61,636 bases of DNA from Bacillus crepusculi (GCF_014764715.1 NZ_JACXXE010000013.1:1-61636), one strand, 5' to 3'; positions 50,138 to 57,812 are shown, counted from the first letter of the stretch. Program-made: numbers and translations. Notes: generated by a model from the letters alone, not told the origin.

Positions 50138-50946
50138 TCGCCCTCACCCACTCTCGAATCGTCGATGACTACGAGATCAGCATCTTCTGTATAATCGAAA
50201 TCTCCTCCGATATATTTGTATTTTCCGCCCTCGATTTCTCCTACCGTTTCTTCATACGTATCCATTCTAAATGCCGTTCGTCCTCTCACAACGTCACCTA
50301 CACGCACTCCTTCCGGTTGTGGCACGTTTAGGTACTCCGTCGGCACTTCGAGTCCTAACGCACGTCTTAACGCAATAGCCTTGCCGATGTGAACGTTGAA
50401 GCAGTCGCTAGGGGCGCATTTGGCGATTCCTTTAGAGATTACGCGACCGAGTCTATACGACTTTCGTAAAGAAACAACGGTTCTTTTTTCAGTATTAATG
50501 ATAAATTCGGTTCTAGCTGTGAAGTATCGTCTAACCAAACCGTCTACGTCTTCCTTCGCCTGCGCTACGACCTCATCCCGTTTCTGCCGGTCGGACTTCT
50601 CATACGAGCCTTGTGACGCCTCAATTTCTGCATCAAAACGCCCTTGATCGTAGCCGTTCTTATACGACCGTGTTCTTAGCGCCTTCATTACGTCCTCAAC
50701 TAGCGCAACTAATTCGTCATAATCCATTTGGTCTAGATTCGGGGTTGGCGTGTGTTCACCGACGATGACTTCGTATTCGTGGTGCCAAATTACCGGTGTA
50801 CCATATCCCGTCACGCCGTTAATCCCTACGCTTTTTACAGTAAATACATCACCGTTTTTATACGATGCAATTGCGTGTTCAGCACGCGTAATCAAGATAC
50901 GCTCTCCGACTTTGGCATTTCGAATTTCCGTCTTATATTTCGTCAT
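50134..50946 (-). CDS. Hypothetical multi-domain protein
   Basis: A 270-residue protein. N-terminal small beta domain (VGERILITRAEHAIASYKNG), a helical middle (DELVALVEDVMKALRTRSYK), a segment common in Bacillus phage early proteins (FNVHIGKAIALRRALGLEVP) and a C-terminal SH3-like beta part (VRVGDVVRGRTAFRMDTYE). The mosaic suggests a regulatory or nucleic acid-binding role, not assigned. Confidence 0.6.
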   Translation of the reverse strand: MTKYKTEIRNAKVGERILITRAEHAIASYKNGDVFTVKSVGINGVTGYGTPVIWHHEYEVIVGEHTPTPNLDQMDYDELVALVEDVMKALRTRSYKNGYDQGRFDAEIEASQGSYEKSDRQKRDEVVAQAKEDVDGLVRRYFTARTEFIINTEKRTVVSLRKSYRLGRVISKGIAKCAPSDCFNVHIGKAIALRRALGLEVPTEYLNVPQPEGVRVGDVVRGRTAFRMDTYEETVGEIEGGKYKYIGGDFDYTEDADLVVIDDSRVGEGE

Positions 50947-50947
50947 A

Positions 50948-51310
50948 CTAAAACAACTCCCCGTAGTTTATTTGCGACTGTGCTGCCGCCCTTTGATCGT
51001 CTTCTTCCGCCTGTTTAACCGTCTTTTGCTTTACGAGTAACGGCGGCAGGTGCCGGTCTCGCATATACGAAAACATAAAGCCGAAGTTGCAGCCGGGCCA
51101 TTGAGCCGTCGGCTTCTTAGCTGCAAAGCACGCGTCGATGAAGTCCCGTACGATAGCCGCCCCATGTTCGCCAATCATCGACTTTAGGTTTCGCGCTTCC
51201 ATGCCGCGATTATTGGCGACGTACTTGATTCCGTAGACTTCGAGGTGGCGGTCGTGTAAATAAACGATGAAGTCGCGCGCCGTCCATTTTTCGATAGGCT
51301 TTTCGTTCAT
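50948..51310 (-). CDS. Hypothetical helical protein
   Basis: A 120-residue protein (MNEKPIEKWTARDFIVYLHD), helical, with AAIVRDFIDACFAAKKPTAQ and a charged end (AEEDDQRAAAQSQINYGELF). In location and look it resembles replisome organiser partners, but evidence is weak. Confidence 0.58.
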   Translation of the reverse strand: MNEKPIEKWTARDFIVYLHDRHLEVYGIKYVANNRGMEARNLKSMIGEHGAAIVRDFIDACFAAKKPTAQWPGCNFGFMFSYMRDRHLPPLLVKQKTVKQAEEDDQRAAAQSQINYGELF

Positions 51311-51322
51311 AAATACCGCCTC

Positions 51323-51553
51323 CTATTCTTCGTCTTCTACCGTTCGCTGGCTCCTAAAGAACGCAGCCGAAACGAACTTACTTACGATGTTCTTTAAGCC
51401 GTACGCTAGTTTTTCGAAAAATACTCCGATAAAGTACGGAATCATCAACGTGAGATAAATCGGATAAATGCTGATGTTAATCCGGCGTTCAATCGTTTGC
51501 TTTCTCTTAAATTCCGCGTCTGTGTAGACCTTTCGCAATCTACGTTTAGTCAT
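51323..51553 (-). CDS. Small membrane protein
   Basis: A 76-residue basic protein (MTKRRLRKVYTDAEFKRKQT) with a central hydrophobic part (ISIYPIYLTLMIPYFIGVFF). Start overlaps the upstream stop. Unknown. Confidence 0.6.
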   Translation of the reverse strand: MTKRRLRKVYTDAEFKRKQTIERRINISIYPIYLTLMIPYFIGVFFEKLAYGLKNIVSKFVSAAFFRSQRTVEDEE

Positions 51554-51906
51554 TACGCATTCACCCCTTCGATTTTGATGCCGAGATGTTCGAGAGTTCG
51601 TTGAATTCCTTGCGTAACACCCACCGTGTAATGATCGTCCTTACTATAGGGAATCGACTTTTCATGTTCGGCGCAGATATAATCGTAATAGGCTTTTACC
51701 TTTTGCTCCGGCGACTTTTCGATCCCATATCCGTTGATTAACGCAGCCGCTAATGAAACGAGACTTAAATCGTTTAGTACCGCGCAGTGTCGGACATATT
51801 CGCCGCGGTTACGCAAAATATATTCGTCGTCCCTACCGAGTCCTCTTAAATACGCTAAAGCTTCCGCCTGCTCTTTCGTGATTTCCGGTTTTTTCATTTC
51901 GCTCAT
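51553..51906 (-). CDS. Hypothetical protein
   Basis: A 117-residue protein from ATG 51906 (MSEMKKPEITKEQAEALAYL), coupled by TAATG to the upstream gene. Helical, with SLVSLAAALINGYGIEKSPE. This looks like the DUF1642-type phage early family, not certain. Confidence 0.58.
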   Translation of the reverse strand: MSEMKKPEITKEQAEALAYLRGLGRDDEYILRNRGEYVRHCAVLNDLSLVSLAAALINGYGIEKSPEQKVKAYYDYICAEHEKSIPYSKDDHYTVGVTQGIQRTLEHLGIKIEGVNA

Positions 51907-52091
51907 TAGTCGTCCCACCCTTCGATAAATTCTTCTAATGAATAGATGCGGTATTTGTTAATTCGATATTCTAATGCGGCTAAAATCGCGTAGTATTTAT
52001 CCCTCTGGGAAGTCAACGTTTCATTCTCCCCAATAAGAGCCGCCATTGCCTGCCGTAATTCTGCGTTATCTTGATCCTTACTACTCGCCAT
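51906..52091 (-). CDS. Short coiled-coil protein
   Basis: A 61-residue protein (MASSKDQDNAELRQAMAALI), one helix then IYSLEEFIEGWDD. Overlaps both neighbours. Unknown. Confidence 0.58.
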   Translation of the reverse strand: MASSKDQDNAELRQAMAALIGENETLTSQRDKYYAILAALEYRINKYRIYSLEEFIEGWDD

Positions 52092-52278
52092 ACTCTATCA
52101 GCTCCTCGTAATGATTCTCTGCAGGATGTTCCGGGAAGCCTCTACGCGGATACTCCAACCCTCCATCAACGAAGACTTTTCCACAGGAGCATTTTCGGAA
52201 CTCATGCGATAATTTAGACTCGATTACGTCTCGGCAATACCTGCATTTGATTGCGTTACGAACTACTGTCTTAGCCAC
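52081..52278 (-). CDS. Zinc-ribbon protein
   Basis: A 65-residue protein with CRYCRDVIESK and CSCGKVFVDGG, a four-Cys ribbon of the DUF7695 kind common in Bacillus phages, with acidic C-terminus. RBS AGGAGGCGGTTAAATC. Confidence 0.68.
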   Translation of the reverse strand: MAKTVVRNAIKCRYCRDVIESKLSHEFRKCSCGKVFVDGGLEYPRRGFPEHPAENHYEELIEYGE

Positions 52279-52301
52279 GATTTAACCGCCTCCTAGCCTT
52301 T

Positions 52302-52637
52302 TTATTTGCCGGTAGTATTAGCGCCCTCGATCGTTAGTGCCGCCGCTAATTCCGTTCGAAATTCCCGCACCATTTGCGCGATCTCGGCCAGTGTTTCCGC
52401 ATCCGACATTTTTATCTGTCGGTTCATGACGTCCAAGACGGCGCGATCAATCGTAGAATGGAACGAAACTTCTCGCCAGCGCTCGACCGGCGTCGGATCT
52501 GCGTCAGGATTTTCGGCTAGTCGGCGCGCCCAGCTCGGCGCTTTGGTCGGGTCGGTGAAATAGCGTTCGTTGACGATGATATTGTGGACGTCGGATGTAA
52601 GACGGTAGTCGGATGATATCGGAATTTCAATCGTCAT
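52302..52637 (-). CDS. Hypothetical protein
   Basis: A 111-residue protein (MTIEIPISSDYRLTSDVHNI), N-terminal strands, then helix (AETLAEIAQMVREFRTELAA). ERYFTDPTKAPSWARRLAEN is a notable central segment. Unknown role. Confidence 0.6.
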   Translation of the reverse strand: MTIEIPISSDYRLTSDVHNIIVNERYFTDPTKAPSWARRLAENPDADPTPVERWREVSFHSTIDRAVLDVMNRQIKMSDAETLAEIAQMVREFRTELAAALTIEGANTTGK

Positions 52638-52791
52638 GATTATCGGACTCCTTTTCGTTTATTAGTCGCAATACTTTGTCGCTTAAATCAGATACCGCTA
52701 CCTCTACGCCGTCTTTAAATTGAGCGCGAGTAGTCGGGTGGAGTTTGGCAAGTGCTTCGTATATAGTAACGAGTTCATATTTCGTAAACAT
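52627..52791 (-). CDS. Short hypothetical protein
   Basis: A 54-residue helical protein (MFTKYELVTIYEALAKLHPT), RBS AAAGAGGTGCGTT. Its stop overlaps the next start by 11 bp. Unknown. Confidence 0.58.
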   Translation of the reverse strand: MFTKYELVTIYEALAKLHPTTRAQFKDGVEVAVSDLSDKVLRLINEKESDNHDD

Positions 52792-52811
52792 AACGCACCT
52801 CTTTCCGTTAA

Positions 52812-53216
52812 TTATTTTTCTTGAATCGTCTTGTTAAGAATAATCTCGACTTGTAGGTCGTATAAATGACGTTTTTGTTCGTCTGTTGCATATAAGTCTA
52901 TTTCGGATTTCGTTATAACTACTTCGTTTATTATTTTTTCTTGAATTTTTTCATAAAAAGCTTCGTCGCACCCGCATTCCGGACAAACCGGTATTTCTGT
53001 GTAGAAGCCGTCGTAATCGGATACTTTTTCGATCGCAGGGTTTTGAAACACATGACCCTTATGACACCTATATACGCTCTCCCTATAGTTCTTTTCCCCG
53101 AAATAAAGTAAAAGAAGTATACAAACAGAAGATAAGATAAACGTTATAATGATCAACTCCTTTCTTTTTCTTTTATAAACCGTAGCAATTCGTTCGCTTA
53201 CGCTCATTCTTTGCAA
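52812..53216 (-). CDS. Membrane protein with zinc ribbon
   Basis: A 134-residue protein (start TTG 53216 or ATG 53207, MSVSERIATVYKRKRKELII). One membrane helix (IITFILSSVCILLLLYF), then CHKGHVFQN and CPECGCDEAF, a zinc site, and a charged helix. First gene after the TCTAGTTA repeats. Unknown. Confidence 0.62.
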   Translation of the reverse strand: MQRMSVSERIATVYKRKRKELIIITFILSSVCILLLLYFGEKNYRESVYRCHKGHVFQNPAIEKVSDYDGFYTEIPVCPECGCDEAFYEKIQEKIINEVVITKSEIDLYATDEQKRHLYDLQVEIILNKTIQEK

Positions 53217-53290
53217 ATATCCTTTATCGCGATAGATATATCATCTAAGTAATTATTTGCGTGAAAGGTTTGATTGAGCGCTATTATTTA

Positions 53291-53331
53291 TCTAGTTATT
53301 AATGGATCTAGTTAAAAGATGGTTCTAGTTA
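53291..53331. repeat. Three direct repeats of TCTAGTTA
   Basis: Copies at 53291-53298, 53307-53314 and 53324-53331 (16- and 17-bp steps), inside a wider ATCTAGTTAnnAnATGG unit. They lie in the 170-bp gap between the 53389 HTH gene and the 53216 gene. Next to them is GTGTGACG / CGTCACAC (53331-53382). Candidate operator or iterons for the upstream HTH protein. Confidence 0.7.
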
Positions 53332-53388
53332 GTGTGACGCCGAGCCGTGTGCGGGTCCGCCGTATATGAATAGACGTCACACGGCGTT

Positions 53389-53805
53389 TTACAATTCCTC
53401 CGTATCTCCGTCAAATATTGCGAGCTGGCTAATCGGAAGTATCGTGTATCGTGCGTTTTCCCACCGCTGCGACTTGCCTTCGCGCCCCTGTTTCTTAATG
53501 ACGAGAGGACGATCCTGCCACCGGTACCCACAAAGCGCCTTAATCCGCCTGTTTGCCGTCTCTCGACTTACGTTTAATGCGCCGGCTATCTGTTCCTGCG
53601 TCGGGTAGCATTCGCCATTTGCGTCCATAAACGATGAGAGAACACAGAGCGTCTGCCAACGTTCGGGGCCGATATCCGCGATCAAGCCTTTCTTGACGGC
53701 ATCAACGTACATCTTAACGAAGATACGTGTTTCGGACTTGCCGGACGTTAAGTTATATTCCGATTGTGTTTCTACGGAGACGAGCCGTTGGTGGTCGTTT
53801 GGCAC
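53389..53805 (-). CDS. Helix-turn-helix replication or regulatory protein
   Basis: A 138-residue protein starting at GTG 53805 (MPNDHQRLVSVETQSEYNLT), 7 nt after AAGGAGG. FVKMYVDAVKKGLIADIGPE and CVLSSFMDANGECYPTQEQI, AGALNVSRETANRRIKALCG is the HTH of the phage replication initiator/RepA N-terminal type. It is the first gene after element C and heads the early leftward block, so it may control or initiate replication. Confidence 0.72.
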   Translation of the reverse strand: MPNDHQRLVSVETQSEYNLTSGKSETRIFVKMYVDAVKKGLIADIGPERWQTLCVLSSFMDANGECYPTQEQIAGALNVSRETANRRIKALCGYRWQDRPLVIKKQGREGKSQRWENARYTILPISQLAIFDGDTEEL

Positions 53806-53830
53806 GCTGCCACCTCCTTATTTTCGCTTT

Positions 53831-53871
53831 CATAAGTACAGTCGCATATGGTCGGTCGAAATCGGGACATT
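53831..53871 (-). promoter_or_regulatory. 41-bp repeated operon-head element, copy C
   Basis: Minus strand AATGTCCCGATT, 8 bases, CCATATGCGACTG, then TACTTATG in place of TATAAGTG. Copies A and B are at 29321 and 43996. It heads the leftward block 53805-46044. Confidence 0.83.
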
Positions 53872-53906
53872 CGTTTTAAAATTTTTCGAATTTATCCATA
53901 AAACGC

Positions 53907-53936
53907 AAAAAACCCCCGCCTATTAAGACGAGGGTT
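53907..53936 (-). terminator. Leftward intrinsic terminator
   Basis: Minus-strand AACCCTCG / CGGGGGTT stem (8 bp, one G-T) with a 10-nt loop, then TTTTTTGCG. It insulates element C and the early block from leftward transcription across the attachment region. Confidence 0.75.
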
Positions 53937-54000
53937 CAGTGTAGCGCTATATTAAGTTGCGGCGTAGCGTTCCTATGCGGTATAATGCGCTTAGAGACGA

Positions 54001-54054
54001 TTGACTTATCGGTGACTTAACGTTGATATAGTTGACTTTACGGGTGACTTATCG
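54001..54054 (+). repeat. Integrase arm-type repeats, left group
   Basis: Four same-direction copies: TTGACTTATCG (54001), GTGACTTAACG (54012), TTGACTTTACG (54032), GTGACTTATCG (54044). A degenerate TTGATATA sits between the second and third. Confidence 0.82.
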
Positions 54055-54147
54055 GAGAAAAACAACGTAGATATAACGACGTGTTTTCGTTTTATAGCTT
54101 GAATTTCACAGGAGGATTGATTATAATAAGTTATGTCGTAACACATC

Positions 54148-54220
54148 GGGGCATTAGCTCAGCTGGGAGAGCGCTACGCTGGCAGCGTAGAGGTCAGCGG
54201 TTCGATCCCGCTATGCTCCA
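54148..54220 (+). tRNA. tRNA-Ala (anticodon GGC)
   Basis: A 73-nt cloverleaf without encoded CCA. Acceptor GGGGCAT / ATGCTCC (7 bp, one G-T), D arm GCTC...GAGC with loop AGCTGGGA, anticodon arm CTACG CTGGCAG CGTAG, variable AGGTC, T arm AGCGG TTCGATC CCGCT. It lies in the middle of the arm repeats, so it may be the integration target as well as a functional tRNA. Confidence 0.93.
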
Positions 54221-54249
54221 TACTCCGGTTTAACGGCGGTACATCAACG

Positions 54250-54283
54250 TTTACTTAACGGTGACTTAAGCGTTGACTTAACG
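54250..54283 (+). repeat. Integrase arm-type repeats, right group
   Basis: TTTACTTAACG (54250), GTGACTTAAG (54261), TTGACTTAACG (54273), in the same direction as the left group and about 11 bp apart. Confidence 0.82.
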
Positions 54284-54362
54284 AAGTGTACCGCTCCTAT
54301 ATTGCGCAGTGTAGCGCACCGGTAAATCGATCGTCTTCTATACGAATAGGAGGCGATTTTTT

Positions 54363-55424
54363 ATGCATTCAGAACGACGGAAAGGTAAGCGCGTTAAGGC
54401 GGAGAGAACGATAACTAAAACCACACGCGGCAAAACGTATTCAATCTCGGTTATTTGCGATAAAATATGCGAAGCAAAGCTCGCGGAAAATAGAGCACCG
54501 GAAACTATCGATCGGTACCGGAGGGCGTGTCGTTACTTATTAGAATACGCACGGATGGTCGGACTAGACGATGATATACGTGATATAGACGTTGACTTTG
54601 CTCGCGGCTTTGTTGCATATTTGCTACACGAACGGGTTAAATTCGACGGACATAAGTTCAAAAAAGACGAACACAAAACGCCTGGCATGTCGCCGAAGTC
54701 CGTAAACGATTATATAAAAACATTACGGACGCTTTTCCGTTTCGCCCAGCGCGAAGGTTCGGTCTTATTAAATCCGTTTGATGATACGAAATTGGTCAAC
54801 GATCCGGAAGAAATGGTAAATATATTATCTCCGGATGAACTTCGAAGGCTTTTAAGCGCGCCGGATCAAAGAACATTCGTCGGATTTCGCGACTATGTGA
54901 TCATGACGTTTCTAATCGATTCAATGGCGAGGATCGGTGAAATCTTATCATTAACGAAAGAAAACGTCGATTATGCGTCAAGTACCGTGTACTTCAGCGC
55001 CTGGGACGTTAAAACACGACAAGGAAGATTCGTTCCTCTCGAAAGAAAAACGATGAACTTAATAAAAGAACTTCTTATAGAAAACGAAGACTTCGAAAGC
55101 CCCTTCGTATTCTTAAGTAACTATGGAGAACAATTAGAGACGAACCATTTTCGGAAACAATTAAATAGATACGCAGAACAAGTCGGTATTACTAAAAAGG
55201 TACACCCTCACTTATTCCGACATACTGGCGCTACGATGTACTTAGAAAACGGTGGAGACATCCGGCACTTACAAGCGATGCTGGGACATAGAGATATGCG
55301 TATGGTTAAACGGTACACTCACTTATCTAAAAGCTCGCTGAAAGAACAACATTCGAAACATTCTCCGCTTGTTCAAATAACGGAAAAATTAAATAAGGAA
55401 CGGAAGACTTTTCGAAAACGATAG
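54363..55424 (+). CDS. int: Phage integrase (tyrosine recombinase)
   Basis: A 353-residue integrase, start ATG behind AGGAGG (10 nt). Residues 1-40 are a basic arm-binding region (MHSERRKGKRVKAERTITKT). Residues 45-140 form the SAM-like core-binding domain (ENRAPETIDRYRRACRYLLE). Catalytic residues: Arg190 (SMARIGEI), His283 and Arg286 (HPHLFRH), His309 (LGHRD), Tyr318 (KRYTHLS). It inserts phage DNA at the host attachment site. Followed by a strong terminator. Confidence 0.94.
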   Translation: MHSERRKGKRVKAERTITKTTRGKTYSISVICDKICEAKLAENRAPETIDRYRRACRYLLEYARMVGLDDDIRDIDVDFARGFVAYLLHERVKFDGHKFKKDEHKTPGMSPKSVNDYIKTLRTLFRFAQREGSVLLNPFDDTKLVNDPEEMVNILSPDELRRLLSAPDQRTFVGFRDYVIMTFLIDSMARIGEILSLTKENVDYASSTVYFSAWDVKTRQGRFVPLERKTMNLIKELLIENEDFESPFVFLSNYGEQLETNHFRKQLNRYAEQVGITKKVHPHLFRHTGATMYLENGGDIRHLQAMLGHRDMRMVKRYTHLSKSSLKEQHSKHSPLVQITEKLNKERKTFRKR

Positions 55425-55450
55425 GACGGCTTAGTTGCCGTCTTTTTTTT
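55425..55450 (+). terminator. Terminator of the integrase gene
   Basis: GACGGC / GCCGTC stem, loop TTAGTT, then T9. It begins 1 bp after the integrase stop and separates it from the convergent 55461 gene. Confidence 0.88.
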
Positions 55451-55460
55451 TGCGCTTATT

Positions 55461-56249
55461 TTATTCCTCTTCAAGAAACGCCTCGAACTCCTCTAATTTA
55501 CCACGCATTTTCCTACGTTTTGCCTCGCTTGCTGCACGTTGGAACGAAATATACACGTAGTCATCAAAACGGCTAATTTCGTTCAATTTCGCTTTGAGTA
55601 TCGTTTTGTGCCACGCATCTACGAATGGCTCCGGATCATGCTCGATCATTAGCGCAGGATCTACGGAAGCCTTAGCACGCAATAACAAGCCGTAATATTT
55701 ATAGATTTCTGCTGCGTCAAAGTAGCGACTCATTGCGCTGTAGATTTCCGTTGGCAACGAGTTTTTCAGCGCTTCAGCCGGAACCGCAGCCGTATCTTTA
55801 ACGTGCTTTTGATTTTTAAGATTAATAGAATCCGATGGTTCATTTTCGATTTTCGCCGTCTCAACCGTTGGTGTATCGGCATTTTCCGGCGCTGGTCGAG
55901 TGGACACTGTCGACTGGTCATTCGCGACTAACGGTAAGATGACGATGATGTTCGCGCCCTTGCCTCCGTTGATTTTCCGAGTCGTTGCCACCTTCTTGAC
56001 GATGTTCAGCGCAGCCAGTTGATTAAGAACGCGGCGTGCCGTTTTTACGGATTTACCGATCAGGCCCGCTAGAGTTTCCGCTTTGAGATGCGCTGCGCCT
56101 GCGAACTTGACCGCGTAGCGTGCGATCTGTTTAAGTGCGGTCCGCGCCGTGTCAGATAGGTCGTATGAGTTTCGTTTGATGTGCTCATAGACGGCTGTAT
56201 TTAGAGCCTGCGTCGACGAGAACGTTTGGTGTTCCGCTAAGTAATGCAT
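55461..56249 (-). CDS. Winged-helix replication or partition-type protein
   Basis: A 262-residue protein (MHYLAEHQTFSSTQALNTAV). HTH at about 50-75 (AETLAGLIGKSVKTARRVLN), wing VVKKVATTRKINGGKGAN, a Pro/Thr-rich linker, and a C-terminal helical domain (FVDAWHKTILKAKLNEISRF) with an acidic tail. It resembles RepA-N/DnaD-like or plasmid 'HTH' proteins of Bacillus. It is divergent to an XRE gene with shared operator-like repeats, so it may act in prophage maintenance. Confidence 0.65.
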   Translation of the reverse strand: MHYLAEHQTFSSTQALNTAVYEHIKRNSYDLSDTARTALKQIARYAVKFAGAAHLKAETLAGLIGKSVKTARRVLNQLAALNIVKKVATTRKINGGKGANIIVILPLVANDQSTVSTRPAPENADTPTVETAKIENEPSDSINLKNQKHVKDTAAVPAEALKNSLPTEIYSAMSRYFDAAEIYKYYGLLLRAKASVDPALMIEHDPEPFVDAWHKTILKAKLNEISRFDDYVYISFQRAASEAKRRKMRGKLEEFEAFLEEE

Positions 56250-56261
56250 ATCGATACCTCC

Positions 56262-56350
56262 ATATCGCTATATCGTTATTTTAATATTAACGAAATAAAT
56301 ATCGATATGTCAATATTTTTATTTACACGATAGCGATATTCCGATATACT
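56262..56350. promoter_or_regulatory. Divergent promoters with ATATCG-type operators
   Basis: Rightward: TTTACA (56322-56327), 17 bp, TATACT (56345-56350). Leftward: TTGACA (plus 56308-56313), 17 bp, TTAATA (plus 56285-56290). Repeats ATATCGCTAT (56262-56271) and its complement ATAGCGATAT (56330-56339), plus ATATCGATAT near 56300, overlap both. The XRE protein at 56377 is the likely ligand. Confidence 0.78.
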
Positions 56351-56376
56351 CAATCTATAGAAACGGAGGTAATTCG

Positions 56377-56580
56377 ATGGAGTTATATGTAAAGTTAGAC
56401 GATCTTCTCGCAGAAATCGGCATGACTAAAAAAGAACTCGCAGAAAAAGCAGGATTGCGCCCGAATGTTATCAGTGAGATATCGCAACAACAAAGAACAA
56501 CAGTTAATCGAACACACATCGGAAAGATATGCGAGGTTTTAGGGATAAGCGATATGAATAAACTATTCGAGGTACGATAG
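56377..56580 (+). CDS. XRE-family regulator (Cro-like)
   Basis: A 67-residue HTH protein (MELYVKLDDLLAEIGMTKKE). HTH: MTKKELAEKAGLRPNVISEI, then HIGKICEVLGISDMNKLFEV, typical of the compact HTH_26 class. RBS GGAGG 8 nt upstream. Divergent to the winged-helix gene with shared operators. Confidence 0.83.
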   Translation: MELYVKLDDLLAEIGMTKKELAEKAGLRPNVISEISQQQRTTVNRTHIGKICEVLGISDMNKLFEVR

Positions 56581-56594
56581 GAAGAAAATAAACT

Positions 56595-56810
56595 ATGACA
56601 TCATCCGTAAGAGATAAATTTTCAACAGATATCAGCTACATTAAATCGCAATTAAATAACATTAAAGAAGGCCATTTTTACGAGGATTCAAAAACACCCG
56701 GAACCGCTTCTGTTAAAAGGATTGCTGAAAATATTGAAAGCAGTTTCGAAATGCTACTCCGAGATATAGACAGAGGTGTATCATCTACGGACGAAATTTT
56801 TAAGGATTGA
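56595..56810 (+). CDS. Hypothetical protein
   Basis: A 71-residue helical protein (MTSSVRDKFSTDISYIKSQL), 15 bp after the XRE gene, with GGAAGAAAATAAACT upstream. Acidic end (VSSTDEIFKD). Unknown. Confidence 0.6.
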   Translation: MTSSVRDKFSTDISYIKSQLNNIKEGHFYEDSKTPGTASVKRIAENIESSFEMLLRDIDRGVSSTDEIFKD

Positions 56811-56814
56811 TAAA

Positions 56815-56828
56815 CGAACACACATTCG
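56815..56828 (+). promoter_or_regulatory. LexA/DinR box
   Basis: CGAACACACATTCG matches the Bacillus SOS box CGAACRNRYGTTYG at all but one defined position (A for G). It directly precedes TATAAT (56831-56836) of the yolD-like gene, so LexA could repress it. Confidence 0.72.
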
Positions 56829-56855
56829 GTTATAATGTAGCCGGAGGTGTCGCCG

Positions 56856-57200
56856 ATGTGGGACGAACGAAAGGATCAGAACCGCTGGCAAATGAAGTTT
56901 ATATTGCCGGAGCACAACGAAGCTTTGCGTCAATTACGCCTCGCAAAGCAGAAGATAGAACGCCCGGTATTAAGCGACGAACAATTCGCCGAATTTGAGT
57001 TCGTTATTTCTTCGGCAGTCAGCGAAGACCTGCCGCTAGATTTCGATTTATACGATGACGGCTTCATACGTGAAGTAAGTGGGCGCGTTATATACGTAGA
57101 TCATCTACGGAAGGAATTTCGTGTGAAGGATAATCGCGGCGATACTAATTTCGTTAAGTTTGCGGATATATTGAACGTAAAAAACGCCCCATCCGGTTAG
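56856..57200 (+). CDS. YolD-like protein
   Basis: A 114-residue protein from ATG 56856 (MWDERKDQNRWQMKFILPEH), 8 nt after GGAGG. KFILPEHNEALRQLRLAKQK, ERPVLSDEQFAEFEFVISSA, then YDDGFIREVSGRVIYVDHLR and FVKFADILNV follow the YolD pattern. YolD proteins accompany UvrX-type Y-family polymerases; no such polymerase is encoded here, so it may act with a host enzyme. SOS control is suggested by the DinR box upstream. Confidence 0.8.
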   Translation: MWDERKDQNRWQMKFILPEHNEALRQLRLAKQKIERPVLSDEQFAEFEFVISSAVSEDLPLDFDLYDDGFIREVSGRVIYVDHLRKEFRVKDNRGDTNFVKFADILNVKNAPSG

Positions 57201-57214
57201 GGACGGGGCTTTTC
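57186..57214 (+). terminator. Terminator after the YolD-like gene
   Basis: GCCCC ... GGGGC stem with a small inner ATCC/GGG pairing, then TTTTCG. Convergent with the lipoprotein gene. Confidence 0.75.
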
Positions 57215-57215
57215 G

Positions 57216-57767
57216 TTATTGATTAAGCGTATATTTTCGTGAGAATGTAGCTGCTTCGAGTACATCATCTCCGTTTGTTTTGAAGATCCTCCACGAGAAA
57301 CTCACGCTTGTCACTTCGCTAGGAGACGTATTAGACATCGGCCATGCGTAAAAGAAGTCGAGCCTATCGCCTTTGTTCTTCATCACAGCCGACCCTTCCT
57401 CCGATACCGTTATCACTTCTTCCGGACCTAACTCTTCTCCCGTGTTCAAAGTAATCGGATTCGTTGCCGGATAGGCTTCAAAGGACGAATGGCTGATATT
57501 AGCCATCGAACCTTTAATCGCTATATGAGCGCTCGACGGAGAGATGAGTACTTTATCAATTTTAATATCTAAACCATCGTAATTCTCCTCGTCATCCATT
57601 TCCGCACTATATAACCAAATACCGCTATCTTCACTTAAGTCCTCATTCGCAGCAGTCTCTTTCGCCTGAACTTCTTCGTCTTTATTGCTCGGCTGAGTAT
57701 TCGACGAACACCCCGCAATTATCAGCAAGGCTATTACTATAGAAAAAAGTAGTCTGACACGCTTCAT
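57216..57767 (-). CDS. Lipoprotein
   Basis: A 183-residue protein with a lipobox: MKRVRLLFSIVIALLIIAGC, Cys20 predicted lipidated, then a Ser/Asn/Asp-rich linker and a beta-rich domain (DGLDIKIDKVLISPSSAHIA). Downstream of the holin and separated by a strong hairpin. Surface lipoproteins at this place in temperate phages can exclude superinfection or modify the host surface; not shown here. Confidence 0.78.
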   Translation of the reverse strand: MKRVRLLFSIVIALLIIAGCSSNTQPSNKDEEVQAKETAANEDLSEDSGIWLYSAEMDDEENYDGLDIKIDKVLISPSSAHIAIKGSMANISHSSFEAYPATNPITLNTGEELGPEEVITVSEEGSAVMKNKGDRLDFFYAWPMSNTSPSEVTSVSFSWRIFKTNGDDVLEAATFSRKYTLNQ

Positions 57768-57812
57768 TTAACCACGACCTTTTTCTTTTAATTATACGTC
57801 ATTGTTATGTAA

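Larger units (their letters stand above)
53937..54362. other. Attachment site region (attP candidate)
   Basis: No protein gene. Holds seven direct TKACTTAWCG-like repeats in two groups (54001-54054 and 54250-54283) on either side of a tRNA-Ala gene, followed by the integrase gene. An 8-bp inverted pair GCGGTACA / TGTACCGC (54236-54243, 54287-54294) brackets the right group, and CAGTGTAGCGC occurs at both edges (53937-53947 and 54307-54317). This is the layout of an integrase arm-core-arm site. Confidence 0.72.
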
